64,000 nucleotides of DNA from Staphylococcus sp. IVB6214 (GCF_025558585.1 NZ_CP094723.1:558001-622000), one strand, 5' to 3'; positions 40,194 through 49,703 are shown, numbered from the stretch's first letter. Translations and numbers: made by a program. The notes: generated from the sequence alone by a model not told the origin.

Positions 40194-42806
40194 TTGGATA
40201 TTAATCAGATGACGCATTCTATTCAAAACGCTTTACAAAAAGCAATTGAATCTACACAAACGTATCAACTTACAAATATTGAAATTGAAGCGGTATTAAA
40301 AGCAGTTCTTGAAATGGATGATAGTTTATATAAAACAATACTAGAAAGAGCAGAAGTCGATATTGAAGAACTTGCGAAATCATATGAGAAAAAGTTAAAT
40401 CAGTATCCTAAAGTGACCGGTGATAATGTTCAATATGGACAATATTTGTCGCCGAAAACGAACACATTATTTAATAAAGCAGAACAGTATATGAAAGATT
40501 ATGATGATCAATTTATATCAATGGAACACATCTTACGTGCAGCAATTGACGTGGATGAAACGACATCATCATTTGTACAGTATAAAGAACAAGTCATTGA
40601 AGAAATCATCAAAAAAGTCAGAGGAGGAAACCATGTGACAACACAAAATCCTGAAGTGAACTATGAAGCATTAGCAAAATATGGTCGTGACTTAGTAGAA
40701 GAAGTACGCAAAGGTAATATGGATCCAGTTATTGGTCGGGATGAAGAGATTCGCAACACGATTCGTATTTTAAGCAGAAAAACAAAAAATAACCCAGTTT
40801 TAATTGGTGAACCGGGTGTGGGTAAAACTGCCATTGTTGAAGGATTGGCACAACGTATCGTAAAAAAAGACGTGCCGGATTCATTACTCGACAAAACTGT
40901 TTTTGAACTAGATTTAAGTGCATTAGTTGCGGGTGCAAAATATCGTGGTGAATTTGAAGAACGACTCAAAGCAGTCTTGAAAGAAGTCAAAGACTCAGAC
41001 GGCCGTATCTTATTATTCATTGATGAAATCCACATGCTCGTTGGCGCAGGGAAAACTGATGGTGCGATGGATGCCGGAAACATGTTGAAACCAATGCTTG
41101 CGCGTGGTGAATTGCATTGTATCGGTGCAACAACGTTAAACGAATATCGTGAATATATTGAGAAAGACTCAGCGTTAGAGCGTCGTTTCCAAAAAGTAAA
41201 TGTCAAAGAGCCAAATATTGATGATACGATTTCAATATTACGTGGCTTGAAAGAACGATATGAAGTGCATCATGGGGTACGTATTCAAGACCGTGCATTG
41301 GTTGCGGCCGCAGAATTATCAGATCGCTATATTACCGATCGTTTTTTACCAGACAAGGCAATCGACCTTGTTGACCAAGCATCTGCAACGATTCGTACAG
41401 AAATGGGATCCAATCCAACAGAACTCGACCAAGCAAATCGTCGGGTGATGCAGTTGGAAATTGAAGAAAACGCATTGAAAAAAGAATCTGATGAAGCGAG
41501 TCGTGTACGTCTCCAAGAATTACAAGAAGAACTTGCTGAAGAGAAAGAAAAACAAGCACAATTGCAAGCACGTGTAGAACAAGAAAAAGAAAAAATTTCA
41601 AAAGTTCAAGAGAAGCGTGCAGAGTTAGATGAAAGCCGTAAAGCATTGGAAGATGCAGAAAATAACTATGACCTTGAAAAAGCAGCAGTATTACAACATG
41701 GCAAAATTCCACAATTAGAAAAAGAATTAAAAGAACTGGAAGCAGCTTTCCAAGAATCACAAGGGGAAGATAGTGATCGTATCATTCGAGAAGTCGTAAC
41801 AGATGAAGAAATAGGAGAAATTGTCAGCCAATGGACAGGCATTCCAGTGTCTAAATTAGTTGAAACAGAACGTGAAAAACTGCTGAACTTATCGGACATC
41901 CTTCATCAGCGTGTAGTTGGTCAAGACCGTGCCGTCGATCTTGTATCAGACGCTGTTGTACGTGCAAGAGCAGGGATTAAAGATCCAAGTCGTCCAATCG
42001 GTTCATTTTTATTCTTAGGACCAACAGGTGTCGGTAAAACCGAACTTGCTAAATCTCTCGCATCAACGTTATTCGATTCTGAAAAACATATGATTCGTAT
42101 CGACATGAGTGAGTACATGGAAAAACATGCTGTCTCTCGTTTAATAGGTGCGCCTCCGGGATATGTGGGCCATGATGAAGGTGGTCAATTAACAGAAGCA
42201 GTTAGACGTAATCCATACTCTGTTATCTTGTTAGATGAAGTTGAAAAAGCACATACTGATGTGTTTAATGTGTTGCTACAAATTTTAGATGAAGGTCGTT
42301 TAACAGACTCTAAAGGACGCAGTGTAGACTTTAAAAATACCATTATCATTATGACAAGTAATATTGGTTCACAAATCCTACTGGAAAATGTCAAAAATGA
42401 AGGTGCTATTACAGAAGAAACGGAAAAAGCAGTGATGCAAAGCTTAAATGATTATTTCAAACCAGAAATTTTAAACCGCATGGATGATATCGTGCTATTC
42501 CGTCCATTATCTGTTGATGATATGCAAATGATTGTCGATAAAATCTTAACAAACTTAAATATGCGCTTAATGGATCAACGCATTACGCTAGATTTAACGG
42601 ATGAAGCGAAAAAATGGATGGGTGAAACAGCGTATGAACCAGAATATGGTGCACGTCCATTAAAACGTTTCGTACAACGTCATGTTGAAACACCATTAGC
42701 ACGCTTAATTATTAAAGATAACTTGCAAGAAGGTACACATGTGCATGGTTATTTGCAAGATGGTGTGATACAGTTTGACATAGAGAATACAACAGAAATT
42801 GAATAA
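40194..42806 (+). CDS. clpB: ClpB disaggregase (AAA+ chaperone)
   Basis: 870 residues, hexameric unfoldase that resolves aggregates with DnaK. N-terminal Clp domain (1-145), first AAA+ with GEPGVGKTA near residue 206, coiled-coil middle domain (about 400-525, [18 protein letters not shown]), second AAA+ with GPTGVGKTE near residue 609. It lacks the ClpP-binding IGF loop of ClpC/ClpX, as expected. Start is TTG 40194, well spaced from AAAGGAG, giving the family start MDINQM. Confidence 0.96.
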   Translation: MDINQMTHSIQNALQKAIESTQTYQLTNIEIEAVLKAVLEMDDSLYKTILERAEVDIEELAKSYEKKLNQYPKVTGDNVQYGQYLSPKTNTLFNKAEQYMKDYDDQFISMEHILRAAIDVDETTSSFVQYKEQVIEEIIKKVRGGNHVTTQNPEVNYEALAKYGRDLVEEVRKGNMDPVIGRDEEIRNTIRILSRKTKNNPVLIGEPGVGKTAIVEGLAQRIVKKDVPDSLLDKTVFELDLSALVAGAKYRGEFEERLKAVLKEVKDSDGRILLFIDEIHMLVGAGKTDGAMDAGNMLKPMLARGELHCIGATTLNEYREYIEKDSALERRFQKVNVKEPNIDDTISILRGLKERYEVHHGVRIQDRALVAAAELSDRYITDRFLPDKAIDLVDQASATIRTEMGSNPTELDQANRRVMQLEIEENALKKESDEASRVRLQELQEELAEEKEKQAQLQARVEQEKEKISKVQEKRAELDESRKALEDAENNYDLEKAAVLQHGKIPQLEKELKELEAAFQESQGEDSDRIIREVVTDEEIGEIVSQWTGIPVSKLVETEREKLLNLSDILHQRVVGQDRAVDLVSDAVVRARAGIKDPSRPIGSFLFLGPTGVGKTELAKSLASTLFDSEKHMIRIDMSEYMEKHAVSRLIGAPPGYVGHDEGGQLTEAVRRNPYSVILLDEVEKAHTDVFNVLLQILDEGRLTDSKGRSVDFKNTIIIMTSNIGSQILLENVKNEGAITEETEKAVMQSLNDYFKPEILNRMDDIVLFRPLSVDDMQMIVDKILTNLNMRLMDQRITLDLTDEAKKWMGETAYEPEYGARPLKRFVQRHVETPLARLIIKDNLQEGTHVHGYLQDGVIQFDIENTTEIE

Positions 42807-42814
42807 TTAGACGA

Positions 42815-42846
42815 AGACGTATGCGTACATCGTGTACGTCTTTTTT
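42815..42846 (+). terminator. Terminator after clpB
   Basis: AGACGTA and TACGTCT arms with inner pairing GTAC, followed by TTTTTT. Confidence 0.8.
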
Positions 42847-43391
42847 GATGCACTGATAGGAGTTTAATAAGAGAATTATACGTGCCAGTGGAAAAGGAAG
42901 AAGTTAGAACAGAACACTGTTTTTAGGACATCGTATATTCGTTTTCTAGAATATAAAGTAAATATAGGGTATTTAAAAAGCTGTTATAGATACATTGAAG
43001 ATTTTAAACGATGAATTTTGACGTTATTTAGAACATAAAAAGAAGTGGTTGAAGATGAACTTCAAAGTAAGAATTATGGAAGCGCTTTGGTTAATACAAA
43101 GTGAAATTAATTTTTGATGTAATTTATGAATTATTTTTTGAAGAATAGAATAAACAGTTACTTCAATACCGTGAAATAATAAAGGAATTACCATGTTATG
43201 AAGCAGATAAGGCGAGTGTTGAAAAATATGGGCACTTTTTTTAGGTGCTGAACAAACATATTTAACTATTTAAATGCAATTTTACACCAAGAATGTTGTA
43301 GAATTAGCTAAAAATTATCAAGAATTTAGATATATGGACTAACATGATAAAAATATTTTAATAATTAACAAATCCTCATTATTAATATTGT
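42847..43391 (+). other. Degenerate accessory region between clpB and the bacteriocin locus
   Basis: About 545 bp without an intact gene, more AT-rich than its flanks. It holds a decayed coding stretch (43055-43340) and, at 42875-42902, a short frame IIRASGKGRS whose DNA shares 16 identical bases (42882-42897) with the Walker A codons of the bacteriocin ABC gene (46146-46161). It looks like wreckage left by gene loss at an insertion hotspot. Confidence 0.5.
43055..43340 (+). pseudogene. Decayed protein-coding remnant of unknown family
   Basis: Open pieces in neighbouring frames read as one broken protein: ATG 43055 gives MNFKVRIMEALWLIQ; the next frame continues KLIFDVIYELFFEE, a TAG, then NKQLLQYREIIKELPCYE and ADKASVEKYGHFF; a further shift gives FLGAEQTYLTI. 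At least two frameshifts and two stops separate them. Composition is protein-like (amphipathic, charged). I do not recognise the family; a small regulator or immunity-type protein is conceivable only from position. Confidence 0.4.
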
Positions 43392-43420
43392 TTGAAACTA
43401 AATTTACAATTGTATATAAT
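43392..43420 (+). promoter_or_regulatory. Promoter of the bacteriocin operon
   Basis: TTGAAA (43392-43397), exactly 17 bp, TATAAT (43415-43420). A near-consensus sigma-A promoter lying directly after the decayed region, 63 bp before the precursor gene. Confidence 0.72.
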
Positions 43421-43444
43421 GATTTCAGAAAGTTCTTTCTTCAG

Positions 43445-43456
43445 TGACAATTGTCA
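43445..43456. promoter_or_regulatory. Perfect 12-bp palindrome in the bacteriocin leader
   Basis: TGACAATTGTCA is a perfect inverted repeat at about +18 to +29 from the predicted start, ahead of the AAGGTGAT ribosome site. Position and symmetry suit an operator, but no regulator gene remains next to it and the factor is unknown. Confidence 0.45.
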
Positions 43457-43482
43457 TATTAATCTCTAAAAAGGTGATATGT

Positions 43483-43884
43483 ATGAAAAAAACAACTCTT
43501 TTATCTTCGCTCTTAGCACTCGGTATTTCAGGACTTGGTAGTATTGCAAATGCAGATGAAACGAATATCAACGGCGGTTCAGAGAATGTAGATCACTACA
43601 ACGGTCTAGTTCGATCAGAAGTAGCAGATCAGAATACACCGCAAGAGAGTGCAACATTTAGAAATGTAGTATCAAGCAGAAAAGCTGGAGGCTTTTGGAT
43701 TAGAGGTATTCGAGGAAATCTGGTTGTCTCTGATTATAAGCACTATAAAAAGTATGGCAAAGGTACAGCTATTAATGGTAATGGATTCGTAGGATCGGGA
43801 GGGTGGAAGAAACCAGGTCTTTTATCAAAAGGACGAGTAGTTAAAACATGGAGTAACAATCAAACTTTTTATGATTACAAATAA
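43483..43884 (+). CDS. Lactococcin 972 family bacteriocin precursor
   Basis: 133 residues. Residues 1-24 form a Sec signal peptide (MKKTTLLSS..., hydrophobic core, cleavage after IANA). The C-terminal 65 residues fit the lactococcin 972 pattern: GGFWIRGIRGN, SDYKHYKKYG, glycine/asparagine-rich middle, then W..NNQTFYDYK at the end, an aromatic finish like that of lactococcin 972. Between signal and that core lies an extra acidic segment of about 43 residues, so it is longer than the 91-residue lactococcin precursor. No Cys, no modification enzymes nearby. ATG 43483 follows AAGGTGAT. Lactococcin 972 binds lipid II and blocks septum formation; activity here is unproven. Confidence 0.8.
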   Translation: MKKTTLLSSLLALGISGLGSIANADETNINGGSENVDHYNGLVRSEVADQNTPQESATFRNVVSSRKAGGFWIRGIRGNLVVSDYKHYKKYGKGTAINGNGFVGSGGWKKPGLLSKGRVVKTWSNNQTFYDYK

Positions 43885-43911
43885 TAGTCCGAGAAAATTG
43901 CCTTAATAAGT

Positions 43912-43965
43912 ATGACAACTGTGTGGGATAGGATTTCATAAACAATCTTATCCCCACTTTGTCAT
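43912..43965 (+). terminator. Intercistronic hairpin after the bacteriocin gene
   Basis: A long stem: ATGACAA and GTGGGATAGGATT pair with AATCTTATCCCCAC and TTGTCAT around TCATAAAC, with small bulges. The tail (aatttatcaaatttt) is only partly T-rich. It probably acts as a partial terminator or mRNA stabiliser, so the peptide is made in excess over the transporter genes. Confidence 0.65.
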
Positions 43966-44019
43966 AATTTATCAAATTTTGAAAGGATAGAGATGGATCA
44001 TCTTTAACAGGTGGGGGTT

Positions 44020-46053
44020 ATGAAAAAAATTATTTTAACGCTTGGATTGATAGTTACACTTGTCTTAAATATACTGTTGATCGATACAGTAAAATCATTA
44101 TCTATGTATAATGATATTGGAAAAGATAGTCATAAAATTCAATTATCATTTGAGGGTCCACCTAAGGTACATAGTAAAGATGCATTAAAATATTTTGAAA
44201 AACTAGCCTCAAAATATCATGTAACTTTTACTAAGGTGACGTATGTCCGTGAAAATAAAGTGGTTGTGAACTCAAATGATAAAACACTATTACAAAAAGT
44301 AAATAAGGATAAAGAATTAAAGTTATTTGATAGCAGTTTAAATATAAAAGTGTATACATTAAAAGAGTCGAAGTTTTCTGCCGAAGGAATCTATTATTTA
44401 AAAGGACAAAATATTCAACAAGTTATTGATATTATTAATCAAGATGTTGGCAAAGCAGTAGAGGTGGATAATTCAATTTTTACATTTTTGCCTGAGAATT
44501 TATCAATAATACCGTACCTATTGCTCTTGTTACTTATTTTTACTGCAGTCTTTCTTCATTTTTTAAAAAATAGAAAAAGTGATATTAAGCTTGTTTATGA
44601 TTTGGGATATAGTCAGTCACAAATTTCTAGATACATAATCAAACAGCATCGAAATTATTTGGTGAGCTACGGTTTATTGTCTATTGTATTCACTTGTGTT
44701 ATATATTTTTTTATTTACCGTGATTATTATTTTTTTAAGGTAATTTTGTTAATGTTAGTTACTTTCATATTGTTGTTCATGCTAATTAGTATGTTTTTTT
44801 ATGCAGTGATTCGTCATTTTTTGAAAAGCTATGCTAAAAATAATGGGCAATCAAACAATTCTATAATGATGTATATTTACATGTTGTTATCAATTGTTAT
44901 TGTTTTTGCTATTGTGATTTCAACTAAGAATATCATTGGAAATTTTACAGTTTTTCAAAAGCAGGAAGAATCATTAAAATATTGGAATACGACTAAAAAT
45001 ATATACCGAACTAATGAACTTGATATTGGACAGGTTAGAAACAAGAGTTTTAATGCTGCTGTTAATCGTCAAATGAAAAAATATTATAATAGTGAAGACA
45101 ATCATGGTTTTGTTATTGATTCGGAAAACTTTCTTGAATTAGATGAAACCCCATTATATGTTTTGGAGAAAATAGAAACCCCCGATATAAATCCAGCTGG
45201 TAAAACGATAACAATAGATGAACATTATTTAGAACGTCATCCTAAACGGACGATTTACGGTGAAAAAGTGATTGATAAACTAAAAAATGATAAAAATACA
45301 ATAAATATATTAGTTCCTATCCAATTTAAAAAGTATGAGAAAAAACTTATTGAAAATTATTTGGAAGAACTTATGAATATGAAATATTTAAATAAGGCAA
45401 GTGAGATGCCTAGAAAAAATCAAAAAGTAAATATAATTTGGATGAAAAGTAACGAACAATTTTTTACGTACGACTCAGAAATAGGTGGTAAAAAAAACAC
45501 GATCACACATCCTATTGCAATTGTAGAATTAGGGTATACAAACGAACTGAACTATGAAAAGTATTATTGTGGTACTTATTTCTTTGAAAGTTATTTAGAT
45601 GATCCTTATGAAACAATCTATGAAGGCTTAAAAAAGTATAGGTTAGATGGTGTAATTCCAAGTATCACGTCAATTTATAATACTAAAATAGATATTGTCA
45701 AAGAACTCGAAAAAGAAATTTATAAATATACAGGATTAGTACTTTTCACAATTATTACTTTCATACTTACAACATTAACTTTTATTCAAATCTACTTTAA
45801 GTCATTCCAATTTTCAATTTTTCTCAAACGAACTTTGGGGTATAGCTATTGGTCGATTCATAAGTGGATGATACTTTTCATCGTATCTTTACATGTGTTC
45901 ATGGGAGTTCTTTTATTACCGAGTCATAATATCATTGCGATTTCCGTCTTTTTGGCAGTTACTATGATTGAATTGCTATCTGTCGTGTACACGTTTATGA
46001 AGTTAAACCGTGAAAATGTCAATCTCGTATTGAAGGGGAAGAAAGATGATTAA
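44020..46053 (+). CDS. Bacteriocin-associated integral membrane protein (DUF1430)
   Basis: 677 residues. One N-terminal membrane helix (residues 3-22), an outer domain of about 125 residues, four helices around residues 160-310 (IIPYLLLLLLIFTAVFL, LLSIVFTCVIYFFIY, ILLMLVTFILLFMLIS, MYIYMLLSIVIVFAIVI), a large outer domain of about 250 residues, and three C-terminal helices: the FtsX/MacB-like plan of lactococcin-972 immunity/transport proteins. With the ABC ATPase it likely forms a complex giving self-protection. Start ATG 44020 after GGTGGGGG. More AT-rich and Lys/Asn-rich than core genes, consistent with transfer. Confidence 0.82.
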   Translation: MKKIILTLGLIVTLVLNILLIDTVKSLSMYNDIGKDSHKIQLSFEGPPKVHSKDALKYFEKLASKYHVTFTKVTYVRENKVVVNSNDKTLLQKVNKDKELKLFDSSLNIKVYTLKESKFSAEGIYYLKGQNIQQVIDIINQDVGKAVEVDNSIFTFLPENLSIIPYLLLLLLIFTAVFLHFLKNRKSDIKLVYDLGYSQSQISRYIIKQHRNYLVSYGLLSIVFTCVIYFFIYRDYYFFKVILLMLVTFILLFMLISMFFYAVIRHFLKSYAKNNGQSNNSIMMYIYMLLSIVIVFAIVISTKNIIGNFTVFQKQEESLKYWNTTKNIYRTNELDIGQVRNKSFNAAVNRQMKKYYNSEDNHGFVIDSENFLELDETPLYVLEKIETPDINPAGKTITIDEHYLERHPKRTIYGEKVIDKLKNDKNTINILVPIQFKKYEKKLIENYLEELMNMKYLNKASEMPRKNQKVNIIWMKSNEQFFTYDSEIGGKKNTITHPIAIVELGYTNELNYEKYYCGTYFFESYLDDPYETIYEGLKKYRLDGVIPSITSIYNTKIDIVKELEKEIYKYTGLVLFTIITFILTTLTFIQIYFKSFQFSIFLKRTLGYSYWSIHKWMILFIVSLHVFMGVLLLPSHNIIAISVFLAVTMIELLSVVYTFMKLNRENVNLVLKGKKDD

Positions 46054-46672
46054 GTTACAAAATATTAACAAGTCGTTCGGTCACAAGCGCATTTTTGAAA
46101 ATTTTGATTTAACAATTCAACAAGGCGACTTTGTTGTTATACATGGTGCCAGTGGAAAAGGGAAGTCAACGTTATTGAATATTATTGGCTTATTGGAAAA
46201 TCATGATTCAGGTATAGTCACGTTTAAAGATAAAGTGATACAAAAAGAGAAAGATAAGTTACCCTTTAAACGTGATGATATCGCATATGTGTACCAACAC
46301 TATGGCCTGTTAGAAAATGAATCTGTGTTGAAGAATTTAACGTTGCCGTTGAATGTGCATAAAAAAGATCAAGCACGTATCGAAGAAGTGATGACACGTG
46401 TAGGATTAGCAAACTTACCACTCAATACAAAAGTTTATACGTGTAGTGGTGGGGAGCAACAGCGCATTGCTATTGCACGTGCAATTTTAAAAAATCCAAG
46501 TGTTATTATCGCTGACGAGCCGACAGGTAATTTAGATGACCGCAACAGGGATACCGTGATTGAGATATTTAAAGCATTGAACGCATCAGGTGTTACGGTT
46601 GTGTTAGCGACACATGAGCCTATGTATTTTGATATTGGTAGTAAAGAAATTGATTTAGATCAAATAGACTAA
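46046..46672 (+). CDS. ABC transporter ATP-binding protein of the bacteriocin locus
   Basis: 208 residues, LolD/MacB-like ATPase of the lactococcin-972 export/immunity type. Walker A GASGKGKST (residues 34-42), Q-loop YVYQHYGLLENESV, signature CSGGEQQRIAIARA (from residue 133), Walker B VIIADEPTGNLD, H-loop ATHEP. Overlaps the membrane protein gene by 8 bp, so coupled translation. The last gene before a strong terminator. Confidence 0.9.
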   Translation: MIKLQNINKSFGHKRIFENFDLTIQQGDFVVIHGASGKGKSTLLNIIGLLENHDSGIVTFKDKVIQKEKDKLPFKRDDIAYVYQHYGLLENESVLKNLTLPLNVHKKDQARIEEVMTRVGLANLPLNTKVYTCSGGEQQRIAIARAILKNPSVIIADEPTGNLDDRNRDTVIEIFKALNASGVTVVLATHEPMYFDIGSKEIDLDQID

Positions 46673-46677
46673 AAAAT

Positions 46678-46716
46678 AAAGCCATTGCGTAGAAATACAG
46701 TACGCAATGGCTTTTT
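46678..46716. terminator. Bidirectional terminator after the bacteriocin locus
   Basis: AAAGCCATTGCGTA pairs perfectly with TACGCAATGGCTTT around gaaatacag, with TTTT after it. Also ends the DUF2929 gene on the minus strand. Confidence 0.92.
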
Positions 46717-46720
46717 ACCG

Positions 46721-46915
46721 TTAATGTGATTCAGTTGAATGGCTATTTGGTGTTGATCCAGCTGCATCTAAGATTAAGATAATGACAAAAACAAAAGCTG
46801 CTAATGCGATAGGTGTGACTACGTTAAGTGGTCCGCCACCGCCTAAGCTATTTAGCACGAAGTTCACCATCTCAAATAATACAACAGCCCAGATAAACGT
46901 AATGATATATTTCAT
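46721..46915 (-). CDS. DUF2929 family small membrane protein (YjzD-like)
   Basis: 64 residues with two membrane helices (YIITFIWAVVLFEMVNFVL and TPIALAAFVFVIILIL). DUF2929 proteins are found next to fabH in Bacillus and Staphylococcus, as here, divergent from it. ATG 46913-46915 follows GGAGGCG; the upstream 24 codons in frame are not translated in my reading. Function unknown. Confidence 0.78.
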   Translation of the reverse strand: MKYIITFIWAVVLFEMVNFVLNSLGGGGPLNVVTPIALAAFVFVIILILDAAGSTPNSHSTESH

Positions 46916-46996
46916 TATGTACACGCCTCCATTTTTGCTGATAGTGTTATTATAAAGGTCTTTTGTGCAATTGTATAGTGTCGTCAAGTGTATGGC

Positions 46997-47025
46997 TTGT
47001 CAATTTTTAGTACCTTGTGTTAAAT
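46997..47025 (+). promoter_or_regulatory. Promoter of fabHF
   Basis: TTGTCA (46997-47002), 17 bp, TTAAAT (47020-47025). The -10 lies between and partly within the two FapR-type boxes. Confidence 0.45.
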
Positions 47026-47041
47026 TAATACCTGGTATTAA
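47007..47041 (+). promoter_or_regulatory. Tandem FapR-type operators upstream of fabH
   Basis: Two 17-bp boxes one base apart: TTAGTACCTTGTGTTAA (47007-47023) and the perfect palindrome TTAATACCTGGTATTAA (47025-47041). Both carry the TACC core of the FapR consensus (ATTAGTACC...). FapR represses membrane-lipid genes until malonyl-CoA releases it, and fabH-fabF belongs to its regulon in S. aureus. Confidence 0.8.
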
Positions 47042-47065
47042 AAATTAAAAGAAGGTGTTCAAACC

Positions 47066-48007
47066 ATGAATGTAGGAATTAAAGGATTTGGCGCTTATGT
47101 TCCAGAACGTGTGGTTGATAATCGTTATTTTGAAGCATATCTTGATACATCAGATGAATGGATTTCACAAATGACTGGTATTAAAGAACGTCGTTGGGCA
47201 GATAAAGAACAAGAAACATCAGATCTCGCATATGAAGCGAGTGTGAGAGCGATAGAGGATGCAGGCATTCAACCGGAAGAAGTGGATATGGTCATTGTTG
47301 CTACATCAACAGGAGACCATCGTTTTCCAACCGTAGCGAATATGTTGCAAGAACGTTTAGGATTGTCAAAAGTGGCATCCATGGATCAACTTGCGGCATG
47401 TACAGGTTTTATGTATGGCATTGTGACTGCAAGAGCGTTTATACTATCAGGAGATTATAAAAATATTTTAGTTGTTGGTGCAGAAAAGTTATCTAAAATT
47501 ACAGATTTGAATGACCGTGGCACTGCCATTTTATTCGGAGATGGTGCGGGAGCCGCTATTATTGGCGAAGTGTCTGGAAATCGTGGTATTCTAAGCTATG
47601 AAGTAGGTTCAGATGGTATTGGTGGAAAGTACTTATATCAAGAACAAGAAACTGACATGATTCGTATGAACGGACGTGAAGTCTTCAAATTTGCAGTACG
47701 TGTGATGGGAGAATCTTCGGCACGAGTTGTAGAAAAGGCAGAACTCACTGCGGACGATATTGATATGTTTATTCCACATCAAGCGAATATTCGTATTATG
47801 GAATCAGCACGACAACGATTAGGTTTATCAAAAGAAAAAATGAGCGTATCAGTGGATAAATATGGAAATACCTCTGCAGCATCGATTCCACTTAGCATTG
47901 ATTTAGAACTAAAGAATGGTCGCATTAAAGATGATGATATTTTAGTTCTAGTTGGATTTGGTGGTGGACTCACATGGGGTTCAATGGTTATTCGCTGGGG
48001 GAAATAA
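47066..48007 (+). CDS. fabH: 3-Oxoacyl-ACP synthase III
   Basis: 313 residues. Starts fatty-acid chains by condensing acyl-CoA with malonyl-ACP; in staphylococci it accepts branched primers. Catalytic triad visible: Cys112 in AACTGF, His in [10 protein letters not shown], Asn in [12 protein letters not shown] 47066 with AAGGTG site. Forms an operon with fabF (16-bp gap). Confidence 0.96.
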   Translation: MNVGIKGFGAYVPERVVDNRYFEAYLDTSDEWISQMTGIKERRWADKEQETSDLAYEASVRAIEDAGIQPEEVDMVIVATSTGDHRFPTVANMLQERLGLSKVASMDQLAACTGFMYGIVTARAFILSGDYKNILVVGAEKLSKITDLNDRGTAILFGDGAGAAIIGEVSGNRGILSYEVGSDGIGGKYLYQEQETDMIRMNGREVFKFAVRVMGESSARVVEKAELTADDIDMFIPHQANIRIMESARQRLGLSKEKMSVSVDKYGNTSAASIPLSIDLELKNGRIKDDDILVLVGFGGGLTWGSMVIRWGK

Positions 48008-48023
48008 ATGAGGAGGAAACGCA

Positions 48024-49268
48024 ATGACAAAGAAACAACGAGTGGTAATCACAGGACTTGGTGCGTTATCACCTATCGGAAATGATGTTCCTACAATGTG
48101 GCAAAATGCATTAAATGGTGTGAATGGTATTGATAAGATTACTCGTATTGATACTGAGCCATTTCAAGTTCATATCGGTGGAGAACTGAAAGATTTTAAT
48201 ATTGAAGATCATATTCCTAAAAAGGAAGCACGAAAAATGTCTCGCTTCACACAATATGCAGTGGTAGCAGCTCGCCAAGCTGTGGCAGATGCACAACTTG
48301 ACATCAATGAGTCAAATGCTGAACGCATCGGTGTTTGGATTGGCTCAGGAATTGGTGGTATGGAGACATTTGAAGAGTCATATGAACAATTGAAAAAACG
48401 TGGACCAAGACGTGTTAGCCCGTTCTTTGTACCGATGTTAATACCTGATATGGCGACAGGACAAGTGTCGATTGATTTAGGTGCTAAAGGGCCGAATGGT
48501 TCTACCGTAACAGCTTGTGCCACAGCAACAAACTCTATTGGAGAGGCTTTTAAGTTCATTGAACGTGGCGATGCAGATGCAATGATTGCAGGGGGGACGG
48601 AAGCACCTATTACGAATATGTCAATTGCAGGTTTCAGTGCGAGCCGTGCGTTATCAACAAATAACGATCCAGAAACCGCATGTCGTCCATTCCAAGAAGG
48701 ACGCGATGGCTTTATTATGAGTGAAGGTGCGGGTATCGTTGTATTAGAATCATTAGAGTCCGCACAAGCACGTGGTGCACAAATTTATGCTGAAGTCGTT
48801 GGTTATGGTTCAACAGGCGATGCACATCACATTACAGCACCTGGACCAGACGGCGAAGGTGGTGCGCGTGCAATGAAAATGGCGTTGGATGATGCGAATA
48901 TTACACCAGATCAAGTGCAGTACTTAAATGCGCACGGTACGAGTACGCCGATTGGTGATTTGTTTGAAATTAAAGCGATTAAATCAACTTTCGGTGATGC
49001 AGCATACCAGTTGAAAATTAGTTCTACGAAATCAATGACAGGTCATTTGTTAGGTGCAACAGGAGGAATTGAAACAATCTTTTCCGTACTGTCTATACGT
49101 GATGGCAAAATTGCACCAACCATTCATGCAGATGCGATGGATCCAGAAATTGACTTAGATATTACACCGAATGAAGCGGTGGATCATGATATTACTTATG
49201 CGATGAGTAATAGTTTAGGATTTGGTGGTCATAATGCAGTACTCGTGTTTAAAAAGTTTGAACAATAA
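48024..49268 (+). CDS. fabF: 3-Oxoacyl-ACP synthase II
   Basis: 414 residues. Elongates acyl-ACP by condensation with malonyl-ACP. Catalytic Cys near residue 165 in TACATATNS, His in [11 protein letters not shown], second His and Lys in [18 protein letters not shown] 48024 follows GAGGAGG. The IS element beginning 37 bp after the stop splits the operon terminator. Confidence 0.96.
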   Translation: MTKKQRVVITGLGALSPIGNDVPTMWQNALNGVNGIDKITRIDTEPFQVHIGGELKDFNIEDHIPKKEARKMSRFTQYAVVAARQAVADAQLDINESNAERIGVWIGSGIGGMETFEESYEQLKKRGPRRVSPFFVPMLIPDMATGQVSIDLGAKGPNGSTVTACATATNSIGEAFKFIERGDADAMIAGGTEAPITNMSIAGFSASRALSTNNDPETACRPFQEGRDGFIMSEGAGIVVLESLESAQARGAQIYAEVVGYGSTGDAHHITAPGPDGEGGARAMKMALDDANITPDQVQYLNAHGTSTPIGDLFEIKAIKSTFGDAAYQLKISSTKSMTGHLLGATGGIETIFSVLSIRDGKIAPTIHADAMDPEIDLDITPNEAVDHDITYAMSNSLGFGGHNAVLVFKKFEQ

Positions 49269-49388
49269 ATAGCATAAAAAGCGCGTACTTTCGTAAACAT
49301 GTTTGTGAGCTGACCCCATATAGTGGGAACTTTATAAAAACACTTTCGTTGAATTCAGTTAAAATGAATTTACGGAGGTGTTTTTTCT

Positions 49389-49703
49389 ATGCGCAGAGTG
49401 GCGTATTCAGTTGAAACAAAGTTTAAAGCAGTGAAGATGAAAGCAGAAGGTTATACAACTAAAGAAATTATGTGTGAATTAAATATTAGAAATAGCACAC
49501 AGGTAAAAACATGGTGGAGATGGTATAGAAAGGGTGAAACATATCGATTTAGTCAACAAGTAGGCAAACAATACTCCTATAATAAAGGATTAGTGGAACT
49601 TTCTGAACTGGAACAATTAAAGTTAAAGAATAGAAGAAATCAAGCCGAAATAGATATTTTAAAAAAGTACAAGGAATTGGAAAGGAAGTGGTACCTGAAG
49701 TAG
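49389..49703 (+). CDS. IS3-family transposase OrfA, IS copy 2
   Basis: 104 residues, the same as OrfA of copy 1: helix-turn-helix and coiled coil, with the A AAA AAG slip site at 49661-49667. Confidence 0.92.
   Translation: MRRVAYSVETKFKAVKMKAEGYTTKEIMCELNIRNSTQVKTWWRWYRKGETYRFSQQVGKQYSYNKGLVELSELEQLKLKNRRNQAEIDILKKYKELERKWYLK

Noticed and set aside
40661..41206. 181-codon ORF antisense to clpB, plus others at 41332-41760 and 52425-52916
   Set aside because: Antisense shadows of clpB and oppC; composition follows the codon pattern of the sense genes.
43075..43090. cre-like TGGAAGCGCTTTGG in the decayed region
   Set aside because: 11 of 14 matches, inside broken coding sequence, with no promoter next to it.
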